In this document: piece by piece, positions 18,773 to 30,735 of the stretch | How the letters are laid out: each line of letters starts with the position of its first letter | Numbering within the stretch: the first letter of the stretch is position 1 | From: Chromobacterium vaccinii | GTDB lineage: Bacteria > Pseudomonadota > Gammaproteobacteria > Burkholderiales > Chromobacteriaceae | Direction: 5' to 3' | DNA: 64,000 nt | NCBI RefSeq assembly: GCF_000971335.1 | Contig: NZ_JZJL01000004.1 | Span: 1 to 64,000 of the forward strand | The notes under the pieces: model-generated | Told to the model about the DNA's origin: nothing | Seen by the model: only the letters and a program-made list of their open reading frames with translations | Databases searched by the model: none | Position numbers and translations under genes: made by a program

Positions 18773-19861
18773 ATGACGGCCCCGAAACGTACTCCGCTGT
18801 ATGAAGCCCACCTCGCCGCCGGCGCCAAGATGGTCGATTTCGCCGGTTGGGAAATGCCCATCCATTACGGTTCCCAGCTGAAAGAGCACGAAATCGTCCG
18901 CACGGACGCCGGCATGTTCGACGTCTCCCACATGACGGTGGTCGACATCACCGGCTCCGACGCCAAAGCCTGGCTGCAAAAACTGATCGCCAACGACGTC
19001 TCCAAGCTCGGCTTCGAGGGCAAGGCCCTGTATTCCGGCATGCTGACCCCGGAAGGCACCGTCGTCGACGACCTGATCGTCTATCTCACTGCTTACGGCT
19101 ACCGCATGGTGGTCAACGCCGGCACCACCGAGAAAGACCTGGCCTGGATGGAAAGCCAGAAGGCCGGCTTCGACGTGGCGCTCAAGGTGCGCCGCGATCT
19201 GGCGATGCTGGCGGTGCAAGGCCCCCAGGCCATAGACAAAGTCTGCGCTGTGAAGCCGGAACTGGCCGACGCCATCCGCGCGCTGAAAGTGTTCCAGGGC
19301 CTGCCGCAGGACGAATGGTTCTACGCCCGCACCGGCTACACCGGCGAAGACGGCCTGGAAATCATGGTTCCGGCCGACCAGGCCATCGCCTTCTTCAATC
19401 AACTGCAAGCCGCCGGCGTGTCGCCGATCGGCCTGGGCGCGCGCGACACGCTGCGCCTGGAGGCCGGCATGAATCTGTACGGCCACGATATGGATGAGAC
19501 CGTGTCGCCGCTGGAAGCCGGCATGGGCTGGACCATCGCCTGGGAGCCGGCCGAGCGCAAGTTCAACGGCCGCGAGGCGCTGGAAGCGCAAAAAGCCGCC
19601 GGCGTGAAGATGAAGCAGGTGGGCCTGGTGCTGGAAGGCCGCGGCGTGTTGCGCGAGGGACTGAAGGTGGTGGTGGACGGCGTGGGCGAAGGCGTGATCA
19701 CCAGCGGCACCTTCTCGCCGACGCTCAAGCACTCGATCGCCATCGCCCGCGTGCCGGCCGCCACCGGCGCCGGCGCCCAGGTGGACCTGCGCGGCACGCT
19801 GACCGATGTGCGCGTGGTGAAGATGCCCTTCGTGCGCAACGGCAAGAAAGTTTTCGAATAA
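18773..19861 (+). CDS. gcvT: Glycine cleavage system aminomethyltransferase (T protein)
   Basis: About 362 aa, the size of E. coli GcvT (364). It takes the methylamine-loaded H protein, releases ammonia and passes the one-carbon unit to tetrahydrofolate. Typical segments are [37 protein letters not shown] and the C-terminal [13 protein letters not shown]. The start is ATG 18773, just after the riboswitch; the longer open frame runs through the RNA element and is not coding. Confidence 0.96.
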   Translation: MTAPKRTPLYEAHLAAGAKMVDFAGWEMPIHYGSQLKEHEIVRTDAGMFDVSHMTVVDITGSDAKAWLQKLIANDVSKLGFEGKALYSGMLTPEGTVVDDLIVYLTAYGYRMVVNAGTTEKDLAWMESQKAGFDVALKVRRDLAMLAVQGPQAIDKVCAVKPELADAIRALKVFQGLPQDEWFYARTGYTGEDGLEIMVPADQAIAFFNQLQAAGVSPIGLGARDTLRLEAGMNLYGHDMDETVSPLEAGMGWTIAWEPAERKFNGREALEAQKAAGVKMKQVGLVLEGRGVLREGLKVVVDGVGEGVITSGTFSPTLKHSIAIARVPAATGAGAQVDLRGTLTDVRVVKMPFVRNGKKVFE

Positions 19862-19925
19862 TCGGGCAGCGCCTCAAGGCGACTGCCGTCACCATTGATC
19901 TGATCTTAAGCTGGAGAACTTCAAG

Positions 19926-20312
19926 ATGAGCAACATTCCCGCCGAACTGAAATACGTCGACAGCCACGAGTGGCTGCGCCTGGAAGCCGACGGTTCCGTC
20001 ACCGTGGGCATCACCGCGCACGCGCAGGAATTGCTGGGCGACATCGTCTTCGTCGAGCTGCCGAAAGCCGGCGCGAATCTGGCCAAGGATGAGCAGGCCG
20101 GCGTGGTGGAGTCGGTGAAGGCCGCTTCCGACGTCTACTGTCCGATCGCCGGCGAAGTGCTCGCCGTCAACGAGGAGCTGGAAGGCGAGCCGGAACTGGC
20201 CAACTCCGACCCGTACGGCGACGGCTGGTTCTTCAAGATCAAGCCGGCCAACGCCGCGGATCTGGACGGCCTGATGGACGCCGCCGCCTACGCCAAGGAA
20301 ATCGGCGCCTGA
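19926..20312 (+). CDS. gcvH: Glycine cleavage system H protein
   Basis: A 128 aa lipoyl carrier that shuttles the aminomethyl group between P, T and L proteins. The lipoyl-lysine is Lys65 in [11 protein letters not shown]. It has the usual length and the HEWLR start region. GGAGAACTTCAAG precedes the ATG. It is the middle gene of the operon, 64 nt after gcvT; a hairpin follows it. Confidence 0.97.
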   Translation: MSNIPAELKYVDSHEWLRLEADGSVTVGITAHAQELLGDIVFVELPKAGANLAKDEQAGVVESVKAASDVYCPIAGEVLAVNEELEGEPELANSDPYGDGWFFKIKPANAADLDGLMDAAAYAKEIGA

Positions 20313-20321
20313 TAGCCTGAC

Positions 20322-20357
20322 CGCCCCGCCGTCGCAAGACGCCGGGGCGTTGTTTTT
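20322..20357 (+). terminator. Intrinsic terminator or attenuator between gcvH and gcvP
   Basis: Stem CGCCCCG/CGGGGCG continues through CGTC/GACG around a GCAA tetraloop and is followed by TTGTTTTT. It is a textbook intrinsic terminator inside the gcv operon, 48 nt before gcvP. It probably lowers gcvP expression relative to gcvT and gcvH, unless gcvP has its own promoter. Confidence 0.8.
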
Positions 20358-20404
20358 CCCGGCGCGGCCTCGCGCAGGCCGCCGCAACGAAGGAAGTCCC
20401 AAGC

Positions 20405-23257
<2,853 letters not shown>

Positions 23258-23289
23258 ACGCCTGCCGGCCTGGCCGGTTCCGCCTCAAC

Positions 23290-23316
23290 CCGCCGGTTTT
23301 TGCCGGCGGTTTTTTT
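23290..23316 (+). terminator. Intrinsic terminator after gcvP
   Basis: Stem CCGCCGG/CCGGCGG with a six-base loop, followed by seven T residues. Confidence 0.85.
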
Positions 23317-23472
23317 ATGTCTGATAAATGTATAAGGGTAAACACTTAGAAATAATAACTAAGTAGTCATACGTTCACGTTCGAACTATCACTTAAGAAG
23401 GATGCAAAGCCGCCTGGCGGGAACGACGCGCAGGCGCATATTTGAGCAAGAGGCGAGCGGGAGTGAGTGGAA

Positions 23473-24108
23473 ATGTGTGTCGCTAATTTTGATGCTTTTT
23501 ATCGAGGGAACGATTCGTTTTATGGTGACCGGCCGGCGCTGTCGCTGATGTATTTCCTGGAGAAGTACGGCGTGGGCGGCGGCGGCAGAGGGCTGGACCT
23601 GGCTTGCGGCCAGGGACGCAACGCGCTGTACCTGGCGAACCGCGGATTCTCCATGTTCGGCGTGGACGAGTCGTCCGAGGCCGTGTCCAAGATGGGCGAG
23701 CAGGCCGATAGGCGGCGCCTGGATGTCAGCGGCAAGGTGGTCAATCTGACCGAGCTGGAAATCGAGCCGCAGCGTTACCGCATCATTGTCGCCTATACCG
23801 CGCTGGACCATGTCGACGCCGCCGCCGGCGAGCGGCTGGCCCAGGCGATGATGGCGGGGCTGGAGCCGGGCGGCTATCTGTTCGCCGCGGTGTTCATGGT
23901 GGACGACCCCGGCTGCGCCGGAACGGGCGGGGGCGTCAGCGAAACCGCGGCTTATGTCCGCCACTACTACCAGCCGGGCGAGCTGCGCGAGCAGTTCTCC
24001 GGATTGACGCCTCTGGCGTACCAGGAAGAGTTCGCGCTGGATCTCAGCCATGGGCATCCGCACCATCACAGCATGGCCAGGTTGTTCGCCCATAAGCAGG
24101 CCGCCTGA
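23473..24108 (+). CDS. SAM-dependent methyltransferase, TehB-like
   Basis: About 211 aa. It is a class I methyltransferase with motif I GLDLACGQGRNALYLA and the acidic residue of motif II in FGVDES. The FYRGNDSFYGDRPA beginning and C-terminal HHHS stretch recall TehB/thiopurine-type enzymes. The substrate is not evident. I start at the ATG with GGGAG nine bases upstream; a GTG two codons earlier lies too close to that site. It stands alone between terminators. Upstream lies a small inverted repeat ACTTAG/CTAAGT near 23345. Confidence 0.8.
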   Translation: MCVANFDAFYRGNDSFYGDRPALSLMYFLEKYGVGGGGRGLDLACGQGRNALYLANRGFSMFGVDESSEAVSKMGEQADRRRLDVSGKVVNLTELEIEPQRYRIIVAYTALDHVDAAAGERLAQAMMAGLEPGGYLFAAVFMVDDPGCAGTGGGVSETAAYVRHYYQPGELREQFSGLTPLAYQEEFALDLSHGHPHHHSMARLFAHKQAA

Positions 24109-24130
24109 GCGCGCGATCGCAAACCAAGAA

Positions 24131-24153
24131 AACAGGGCGTCAGCCCTGTTTTT
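24131..24153 (+). terminator. Intrinsic terminator after the TehB-like gene
   Basis: An 8-bp stem AACAGGGC/GCCCTGTT with a GTCA loop and a run of five T residues. Confidence 0.85.
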
Positions 24154-24313
24154 CATTGCGGGGATGCGCATCGGGCCAGGATCGCCCGAGCCGGATTTCT
24201 CGGTGAGCAAAAAACGCGTCAGGAAATGAGACGTGTTTGTTACAATGGCAGGCGCTCGCGATGGCAGTCGCGCGGCGCTTTTTTGATGAATAAATAAAAG
24301 GTTAGCGGCGGAC

Positions 24314-26308
24314 ATGCCGATAAGAAGCGTACTTTCCTGGCAGGGGGGCGACCTGGAACTGCTGGAGGCCTTGAGCCTGCCGGTATGGATTTTCGATATC
24401 GACCACAAGCGGGTGTTCTGGGCCAACGAGGCCGGGCTGCAGGTGTGGGGAGCGGCCAGCTTGCTGGAATTGCAGGCGCGCGACATGTCGCAGGACATGT
24501 CGGTGTCGGTGGCGCAAAGGCTGGCCCAGTATCAGCAGGACTTCGAACGCGAAGGCGCTTGTTTCGTGGAAAGCTGGACGCTGTATCCCAACGGCCGGCC
24601 CAGCGTGCTCAAGGTGAAGTTCCGCGGCATACGGGTGAATGGCCGGATGCTGATGTTCTGCGAGGCGCAGAACAGCCTCAGCGCCGACCCGGCGTCCCTG
24701 CGCAGCACGGAAGCGCTGTTGCACACCTCGGTGCTGATCACGCTTTACGACGGCAACGGCAACGCGCTGTATCGCAACCCCGCCTCGCGCGAGCAGGTGG
24801 CGGTGGCCGGCGAAGGCTGGCGCCAGCATTTCGTCCACGACAGCGACTGGCAGCAATTGCGGCAAGGCGTGGCCGCGTGCGGCGAATCGCGGCTGCTGGC
24901 GCGGGTGAATACGCGGGAAGGCATGCGCTGGCACGAAGTGTCGGCCCGAGCCTGCCGCGACGCGGTCACCGGGCAAGACGCGCTGCTGGTCAGCGAGGTG
25001 GACATCACAGATCTCAAGCATGCCGAGGCGCGCGCCAGCTTCCTGGCCAATCACGATGTGCTGACCGGCTTGCCCAACCGCAACGGCATCCGCAGCGAGT
25101 TGTTGCCCCATCTGCAGCAGGCGCTGCGCAATGGCCGCCAGGTGGCGTTGATGTTCATCGACCTGGACCGCTTCAAGAATGTCAACGATTCGCTGGGCCA
25201 CGCCTGCGGCGACGAGCTGCTGATCCGGATGGCCGGACGGCTGGTCGGCCTGCTTGGCCATGACGAGAAGGCGGCGCGGCTGGGCGGCGACGAGTTCCTG
25301 GTGATGCTGAGCGCGCCGCAGGTGACCGAGCGGGCCGAGGCGCTGGGGCGCCGCATCCTGCAGGCGCTGGCGGTGCCGATGCGGCTGGAGGGCATGGACG
25401 TCGGCGTGTCGGCGTCCATCGGCGTCAGCGTGTGCGAGGGCCGGACGCTGGACCTGGAGCAGATGATGCGCCATGCGGATCTGGCGATGTACGCCGCCAA
25501 GGACGCGGGGCGCAACAACCTGATGTTCTTCACGCCGGCGCTGGAGGCGCGCAGCCAGGCGCAACTGGCCCTGGAGAACGATATCCGCCGGGGCCTGGAG
25601 CACGGCGAATTCATCGCCTATTTCCAGCCGCGGGTGGACATCGCCAGCGGACAGGTGGTCGGCGCCGAGGCCTTGGCGCGCTGGCGCCATCCTTTGCGCG
25701 GCCTGTTGATGCCGGACAGCTTCATTCCCATTTGCGAGGACTGCGGCATGGTGATGGAACTGGGGCGGCAGATCCTGGTACAGGCCGCGCGCCAGCAGCG
25801 CCTGTGGCGCGACCGGGGGCTGGACTTGCTGGTGTCTGTCAACCTGTCCGCCAGCCAGTTTGTCGATCCCGGCCTGCCTGGCCTGGTGGAGCAGATACTG
25901 GCCGACAGCGGCTGCCAGCCGGACAAGCTGGAGCTGGAGATCACCGAGTCGGTATTGCTGGGGCACGATGAGCAAACCATGCACACCTTGCAGGCCTTGC
26001 GCGCGCTGGGGCTGCGCATCGCGGTGGACGATTTCGGCACCGGCTATTCCAATCTGGCCTACCTGCAGCGCTATCCGCTTACTTCGCTGAAGATAGACCG
26101 TTCCTTCATCGCCGATCTGGACGACAAGCCGGCCATCACCGAACTGATCACGACTCTGTGCCGGATGATGGGGCTGAACATGGTGGCGGAAGGCGTGGAA
26201 ACCGAAGCGCAGCTGGCCTGGCTGGCCGAGCGCGGCTGCCAGGAATACCAGGGCTATCTGTGCAGCCCGGCCTTGTCCGCGCAGGAGTTTCTGCAGCGCT
26301 TGTTCTAG
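24314..26308 (+). CDS. PAS-GGDEF-EAL cyclic-di-GMP signalling protein
   Basis: A 664 aa cytoplasmic protein with two PAS-like regions (about residues 15-125 and 130-235), a GGDEF domain and an EAL domain (from about 420). The synthase motif RLGGDEF is intact, with DHDxLTGLPNR-like NHDVLTGLPNRNG upstream. The phosphodiesterase motifs EALARW, ELEITES, DDFGTGYSNL and VAEGVET are intact too, so breakdown of cyclic di-GMP is likely. The product-inhibition RxxD site upstream of GGDEF is absent. It is monocistronic. It may link a sensed signal to motility or biofilm, but the signal is unknown. Confidence 0.93.
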   Translation: MPIRSVLSWQGGDLELLEALSLPVWIFDIDHKRVFWANEAGLQVWGAASLLELQARDMSQDMSVSVAQRLAQYQQDFEREGACFVESWTLYPNGRPSVLKVKFRGIRVNGRMLMFCEAQNSLSADPASLRSTEALLHTSVLITLYDGNGNALYRNPASREQVAVAGEGWRQHFVHDSDWQQLRQGVAACGESRLLARVNTREGMRWHEVSARACRDAVTGQDALLVSEVDITDLKHAEARASFLANHDVLTGLPNRNGIRSELLPHLQQALRNGRQVALMFIDLDRFKNVNDSLGHACGDELLIRMAGRLVGLLGHDEKAARLGGDEFLVMLSAPQVTERAEALGRRILQALAVPMRLEGMDVGVSASIGVSVCEGRTLDLEQMMRHADLAMYAAKDAGRNNLMFFTPALEARSQAQLALENDIRRGLEHGEFIAYFQPRVDIASGQVVGAEALARWRHPLRGLLMPDSFIPICEDCGMVMELGRQILVQAARQQRLWRDRGLDLLVSVNLSASQFVDPGLPGLVEQILADSGCQPDKLELEITESVLLGHDEQTMHTLQALRALGLRIAVDDFGTGYSNLAYLQRYPLTSLKIDRSFIADLDDKPAITELITTLCRMMGLNMVAEGVETEAQLAWLAERGCQEYQGYLCSPALSAQEFLQRLF

Positions 26309-26493
26309 CGCTATCGATAGCGGGGGAGGCGAGAGCGGCCCCCGATTATCCTTTTTCCTCCACGGTTGCCGGGCGTCATGGACGGCGTCTTTATATCAAT
26401 ATGTGGATTAAATCGTTGGATTCGCGGCATTCTTCGCTTACCCTATGCCGGTAATGCAGGCGGCATGTTCCGGCCTGCGGCAAGGAGAACGAG

Positions 26494-28077
26494 ATGAAGA
26501 CATTGTGCGCCGCCGCGCTGGCGGCCCTGCTGCCTATGGCCGCTTTCGCGGCCAAGCCCCTGACCGTATGCGCCGACGCCAATCCGGAAGGCTTCGACGT
26601 GGTGCAGTACAACTCGCTGGTCACCACCAACGCTTCCGCCGACGTATTGATGAACCGCCTGGTGGAGTACGACGCCGCCGCCGGCAAGCTGCAGCCGGGG
26701 CTGGCCAGCAGCTGGGAAGTGAGCGCGGATGGCCTGAGCTACACCTTCCACCTGCGGCCCAACGTCGGCTTCCACAACACCGACTACTTCAAACCGACGC
26801 GCAAGCTGAACGCCGACGACGTGGCGCTCACCTTCGACCGGATGCTGAACCCCGACAATCCCTGGTACAAGACCGCGCCGGCCGGCTATCCGCACGCGCA
26901 GGCGATGCAGTTTCCCAAGCTGATCAAGGCCGTGCGCAAGCTCGATCCGCTGACGGTGCGCTTCGAGCTCAATTATCCGGAAGCCACCTTTCTGTCCAGC
27001 CTGACCATGGGCTTCGCCTCCATCTATTCCGCCGAATACATGTCGCAGCTGTTGGCTGCCGGCAAGACCGGCGAACTCAACAGCAAGCCTGTCGGCACCG
27101 GGCCTTTCGTGTTCAAGAGCTTCGCCAAGGACGCCCTGGTGCGCTACGCGCCCAATCCGGCTTATTTCGGCGCCAAGCCCAAAGTATCCGCGCTGATCTA
27201 CGCGATCACGCCGGATTCCAATGTGCGGCTGCAGAAGCTGCGCGCCGGCGAATGCCAGATCGCGCTGTCGCCCAAGCCGCAGGACGTGCAGGCGGCCAAA
27301 GCGGACGGCAAGCTGCAGATATCACAGACTCCTGCTTTCATGACCGCCTTCGTCGCTTTCAACAGCCAGAAAAAGCCGTTGGACAACCCGCAGGTGCGCC
27401 AGGCGATCAATCTCGCCTTCGACAAGGCCAGTTATTTGAAGACGGTGTTCGGCAATGCCGCCAGCGCCGCCAACCTGGTCTATCCGCCCAATACCTGGAG
27501 CTACGACAAGACCATCAAGCCTTACGCCTATGATCCGGCGCAGGCGAAGAAGCTGCTGGCCCAGGCGGGTTATCCCAACGGTTTTGATGTTTCGGTGTGG
27601 GTGCGACCCAGCGGCAGCACGCTGAATCCCAATCCCAAGGCCGGCGCGGAGCTGTTGCAGGCCGACTTGGCCAAAGTGGGCATCCGGCTGCAGATCAAGG
27701 TGCTGGAGTGGGGCGAGCTGATCAAGCGCGGCAAGGCCGGCGAGCACGAGATGCTGTTCATGGGCTGGGCCGGCGATAACGGCGATCCGGACAACTTCCT
27801 GACGCCGCAGTTTTCCTGCGCCGCGGTGCAGTCCGGCACCAATTTCGCCCGTTATTGCGACGGCAAGCTGGACAAGCTGATCGCCGACGGCAAGAAGACC
27901 AGCGATTTCAAGACCAGAGCCAAATTGTACCAAGCCGCCCAGCACGCCATCCACGAGCAGGCGTTGTGGCTGCCGCTGGCGCATCCCATCGCTTATGGTT
28001 TGGCGCGCAAGGAGGTGACGGGCTACGCGGTTAATCCTTATGGACGGGTCAATTTCGCTAGTGTTGGCTTGAAATAA
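26494..28077 (+). CDS. Periplasmic dipeptide/oligopeptide-binding protein, DppA-like
   Basis: A 527 aa solute-binding protein of ABC family 5. A signal peptide (MKTLCAAALAALLPMAAFA) directs it to the periplasm. Family features are DANPEGFDVVQYNSL, WEVSADGLSYTFHLRPNV, VGTGPFVFKSF and FMGWAGDNGDPDNF; these closely resemble DppA, which binds dipeptides (and heme in E. coli). No permease or ATPase genes are adjacent, so it must use a transporter encoded elsewhere. AAGGAG precedes the ATG at good spacing. Confidence 0.9.
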   Translation: MKTLCAAALAALLPMAAFAAKPLTVCADANPEGFDVVQYNSLVTTNASADVLMNRLVEYDAAAGKLQPGLASSWEVSADGLSYTFHLRPNVGFHNTDYFKPTRKLNADDVALTFDRMLNPDNPWYKTAPAGYPHAQAMQFPKLIKAVRKLDPLTVRFELNYPEATFLSSLTMGFASIYSAEYMSQLLAAGKTGELNSKPVGTGPFVFKSFAKDALVRYAPNPAYFGAKPKVSALIYAITPDSNVRLQKLRAGECQIALSPKPQDVQAAKADGKLQISQTPAFMTAFVAFNSQKKPLDNPQVRQAINLAFDKASYLKTVFGNAASAANLVYPPNTWSYDKTIKPYAYDPAQAKKLLAQAGYPNGFDVSVWVRPSGSTLNPNPKAGAELLQADLAKVGIRLQIKVLEWGELIKRGKAGEHEMLFMGWAGDNGDPDNFLTPQFSCAAVQSGTNFARYCDGKLDKLIADGKKTSDFKTRAKLYQAAQHAIHEQALWLPLAHPIAYGLARKEVTGYAVNPYGRVNFASVGLK

Positions 28078-28097
28078 GCGGTTTCTCGAGTAAGAAT

Positions 28098-28140
28098 AGA
28101 CCACTCCGTTTTTATAAACAGAGTGGTCTCTTTCTTTTTT
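28098..28140 (+). terminator. Intrinsic terminator after the dppA-like gene
   Basis: A 9-bp stem AGACCACTC/GAGTGGTCT with a 14-base loop, followed by CTTTCTTTTTT. Confidence 0.85.
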
Positions 28141-28446
28141 AGGGCTTGCGCCAAAGCAAAGCCGAATTCGTTCCGGGCGGCGATAATGCTCGGCGGCGCG
28201 CAGGATGAGTGGTTGTCGCGACAAAGTGCCTATGCTTGGAATGGCACTGTATTGCCAGTTGCATGCAGGTCGTCGGTATTTGGTAGTATTGCTGGAGCGG
28301 TCGCGTTTGGCGCGGCCGATGGGAGAGAGAGGAGCGCCTTGCCGTTGGCGTGTCTTGCTTGTTCTTAGAATGTGCCCGCCCTCGCTTGAACATGCGCTTT
28401 CGCGTATCATGCGCCGGGCTCGGGCCGATAAATGATAAAACAATAG
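28141..28446. other. Non-coding stretch upstream of the TetR gene
   Basis: About 300 bp with no supported gene. Short frames on both strands show no family features. It presumably holds the promoter of the TetR gene. A perfect GCCGATAA (sigma-28 -10) lies about 15 bases before the TetR start but lacks a matching -35. Confidence 0.4.
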
Positions 28447-29097
28447 ATGCAAACTAGACGAACACAGCAAAGCCGCAGGGAGTCCACCATAGGCAAACTG
28501 GTGGAGGCGGCGATCGAATGCCTGCTGGAAAGCGGCTACCACGGCACCAGCGTGCAGCTGATCTGCGGCAGGGCCGGGGTGTCCCAGGGCGCGCTGTTCC
28601 GCCATTTCGCCACCAAGAACGAGTTGATGCAGCCAGTGGGGCGCAAGGTGGTGGACGACATTTTCGAGTCCGCTCTGACGCTGGCGGCGCAATTGCCGGC
28701 CGGCATGTCCGAGGAGGAGCGCATCATCGCGTTGATGAAGGCGCTGGTGATGTCGCCGCGTCACATCGTGCTGCTGGAGCTGCTGATGGCGGCGCGCACC
28801 ACGCCGGATCTGCGCGACATCTTCCTGGGCAGCTCCAGCACCTATTTCCGCGACCGCTTCGTCGCGATGATGGCCTCGCTGTTTCCGCGCTATGCGATCT
28901 CCACCGGCTTCTTCGCCACCCTGCTCACCATGATGACCACGATGCACGGCATGGCGCTGTACCGCACGCTGGCCGAGCACCCGGAGGGCGACAAGATGCG
29001 CGAGCAATGGCTGCTGTCCGCATTGAGGGCCGAGCTGGAGCGGATACGGCAGGAGGGGGCGGATACCCGCAACCCGGTCTACCAGCTGCCGTTCTGA
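28447..29097 (+). CDS. TetR-family transcriptional regulator
   Basis: A 216 aa DNA-binding protein. The N-terminal TetR helix-turn-helix is clear: IGKLVEAAIECLLESGYHGTSVQLICGRAGVSQGALFRHFATKNEL. The C-terminal ligand domain (residues 75-216) is not of a subfamily I recognise. It is monocistronic, flanked by terminators, and converges on a porin gene. Its targets and ligand are unknown. The ribosome site before the ATG is weak. Confidence 0.9.
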   Translation: MQTRRTQQSRRESTIGKLVEAAIECLLESGYHGTSVQLICGRAGVSQGALFRHFATKNELMQPVGRKVVDDIFESALTLAAQLPAGMSEEERIIALMKALVMSPRHIVLLELLMAARTTPDLRDIFLGSSSTYFRDRFVAMMASLFPRYAISTGFFATLLTMMTTMHGMALYRTLAEHPEGDKMREQWLLSALRAELERIRQEGADTRNPVYQLPF

Positions 29098-29114
29098 ATA
29101 TCCGTTTCTCAGCT

Positions 29115-29146
29115 GAAAACCCCGTCGCTTGCGGCGGGATTTTCTT
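29115..29146 (+). terminator. Intrinsic terminator after the tetR gene
   Basis: Stem CCCGTCG/CGGCGGG (one G-T pair) with A-rich 5' and TTTTCTTT 3' flanks. Confidence 0.7.
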
Positions 29147-29244
29147 TATCTATTGAATTTGGAGTTGATCGGCTAGCTGGAGCGGGATATGCGGTTGTGC
29201 GGCGCTAGCCGCTCGGATTGTTTTATCCATTTGAAACGGACATG

Positions 29245-29274
29245 AAAAAAGACCCGCCGAAGCGGGTCTTTTTT
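29245..29274 (-). terminator. Bidirectional intrinsic terminator between tetR and porin
   Basis: Stem GACCCGC/GCGGGTC on a CGAA loop, preceded by six A and followed by six T residues, so it works on either strand. It ends the porin transcript. Confidence 0.9.
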
Positions 29275-29311
29275 GCGTCTAGTTCGCAGGTTCTTGCGTC
29301 GAACCTTTGAA

Positions 29312-30361
29312 TTAGAAGGCGTGAACCATGTTCAGGCCGAAGGACTTCAGATCCTTGTTGCCGGTGCCCTTAACGGCGATTTGGCCGTATTGAGCGCCGA
29401 AGGTGGTGCGCTTGGAGATAGCGTAGTCAGCACCCAGAACGTATTGATCGTACTTGGTGTTGCTGATGGATACGCCATTCACCTTCACGTTATTCGCGTG
29501 AGCGTAGGTGAATTTCGGGGTGATAGCGCCGAAGGTGTAGCCGGCGGTCAGTGCGACTTCTTGAGTCTTCACGTCGTCGGTCGGCTTGATGCTGACGTTG
29601 GTGAAGGAGGCAGCAACGTAGTTGTTCCAACCGACCACATCGTAGCCACCCTTCTCTTGCTGGTAGCCCAGGCCCACGAACAGGTTGTTGGCGTTGTAGC
29701 CAACTTCCAGGCGGTGCTTGTCGTTAGCCTTGTAGGAGTTGGTGGTGGAAGCCTTGGATTGGTGGGTGTAAGCGTACTTGCCGAAGAAGCCGCTGTTTTC
29801 GTAACCCAGGCCAACAACCGAAGTTTCGCGGTCTTGCGAACCGGTGGTCTTGTCTTCCTTGGTGCCGTACTGGATGGCGGCGGTCAGGCCCGGAACCACG
29901 GTCGGCAGGTCGTAGCGCACGGAGTTCTTCAGACGAACGCCGTCGCGGGTGAAGATGCTCAGGCCCAGCGCGTCGCTGTTGTATTCCCAAGTATCAACGG
30001 TGCCCATATCGCTGTCCAGGAAGTTGGACACGTTACCCAGGCGCACGGTACCGAAACCGCCTTGCAGACCGATGAAGGAATTGCGGTTAGCGAAGGTGCC
30101 GCTGCTGGACTTGCTGTATTGATCCTTGTTGCCGTCAATAGCGAAGCCGGTTTCAACTTGCCAGATGGTCTTCAGGCCGTTGCCCAGATCTTCGGTGCCC
30201 TTGAAGCCGATACGGGAACCCAGGTCATCGATGTTGGTTTGCTTGGTAACGCCGTTGTCGTTGTACTCAACGCCGCCTTTGATTTTGCCGTAGATGGTTA
30301 CGTCGGCGAATGCGGCAGCCGGCAGAGTGGCTACCAGCAGGGCGATCAGACTCTTTTTCAT
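29312..30361 (-). CDS. Outer-membrane porin, Neisseria/betaproteobacterial type
   Basis: A 349 aa general porin of the Gram-negative porin family (Neisseria PorB-like). The signal peptide MKKSLIALLVATLPAAAFA ends at AFA and the mature protein begins DVTIYGKIKGGVEY. The sequence has alternating beta-strand patterns, the RIGFKGTEDLGNGLKTIWQVE region, and a C-terminal Phe (LNMVHAF) needed for assembly by the BAM complex. A longer frame adds 13 codons, but the ATG at 30361 with AAGGATG upstream is correct. Codon use is restrained, as in highly expressed genes. The leader is long and AT-rich. Confidence 0.95.
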   Translation of the reverse strand: MKKSLIALLVATLPAAAFADVTIYGKIKGGVEYNDNGVTKQTNIDDLGSRIGFKGTEDLGNGLKTIWQVETGFAIDGNKDQYSKSSSGTFANRNSFIGLQGGFGTVRLGNVSNFLDSDMGTVDTWEYNSDALGLSIFTRDGVRLKNSVRYDLPTVVPGLTAAIQYGTKEDKTTGSQDRETSVVGLGYENSGFFGKYAYTHQSKASTTNSYKANDKHRLEVGYNANNLFVGLGYQQEKGGYDVVGWNNYVAASFTNVSIKPTDDVKTQEVALTAGYTFGAITPKFTYAHANNVKVNGVSISNTKYDQYVLGADYAISKRTTFGAQYGQIAVKGTGNKDLKSFGLNMVHAF

Positions 30362-30401
30362 GGTCAAGTCATCCTTTTTTAGGTTTAGGAATGTGAGCAA
30401 A

Positions 30402-30430
30402 TGCTATTGGCTGGGTTGTGAAAATGCAAC
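30402..30430 (-). promoter_or_regulatory. Possible sigma-70 promoter of the porin gene
   Basis: On the minus strand a TTGCAT box and a TAGCAT box are 17 bases apart, about 45 bp before the porin ATG. Each matches four of six consensus bases, so support is modest. A nearby inverted repeat GTTGC-N6-GCAAC upstream could bind a regulator. Confidence 0.35.
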
Positions 30431-30635
30431 TTCACCTGCCGAATTGTGTTGCTATCAAGCAACTGATGTTGTGTTTTGCGCAGCCTTGAATTCGATTTTG
30501 TTTGTTGTAAGTTGCTGAATTGTCAGGATTGTTACTGTGCTTTTATGGTGCTTTGCATGCTGTTGCAAAAAAGCATCAATGTTATGAAATGCTTATGATT
30601 ATTGGGTTTTGTAAGGAAGGCTGCCTGCAATTGGC

Positions 30636-30729
30636 AAAAAAATAGCCCGTCCGGAAGGGGCGGGCTGAAAAATCAACGTGACTTGAAGTGAATCCAGCAG
30701 GCGCGGATTGCATCCGCATGAATTCGCTT
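30636..30729 (-). ncRNA. Candidate small RNA upstream of the porin gene
   Basis: About 94 nt on the minus strand between a good sigma-70 promoter and a strong intrinsic terminator. The terminator stem is AGCCCGCCC/GGACGGGCT (one G-U pair) followed by ATTTTTTT. An internal hairpin GCGGAT-GCA-ATCCGC lies near the 5' part. The one frame that begins with ATG here reads through the terminator and has no ribosome site. I do not recognise the RNA family. The promoter-terminator pairing is seen; its expression is inferred. Confidence 0.6.
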
Positions 30730-30735
30730 TCAATC

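Noticed and set aside
28423-28436. Perfect GCCGATAA (sigma-28 -10) just before the TetR gene
   Set aside because: No TAAA at the right distance; it also lies too close to the start codon.
30600-30710. Leader peptide with attenuator in the candidate small RNA
   Set aside because: An ATG frame exists but has no ribosome site, no run of regulatory codons, and runs through the terminator.
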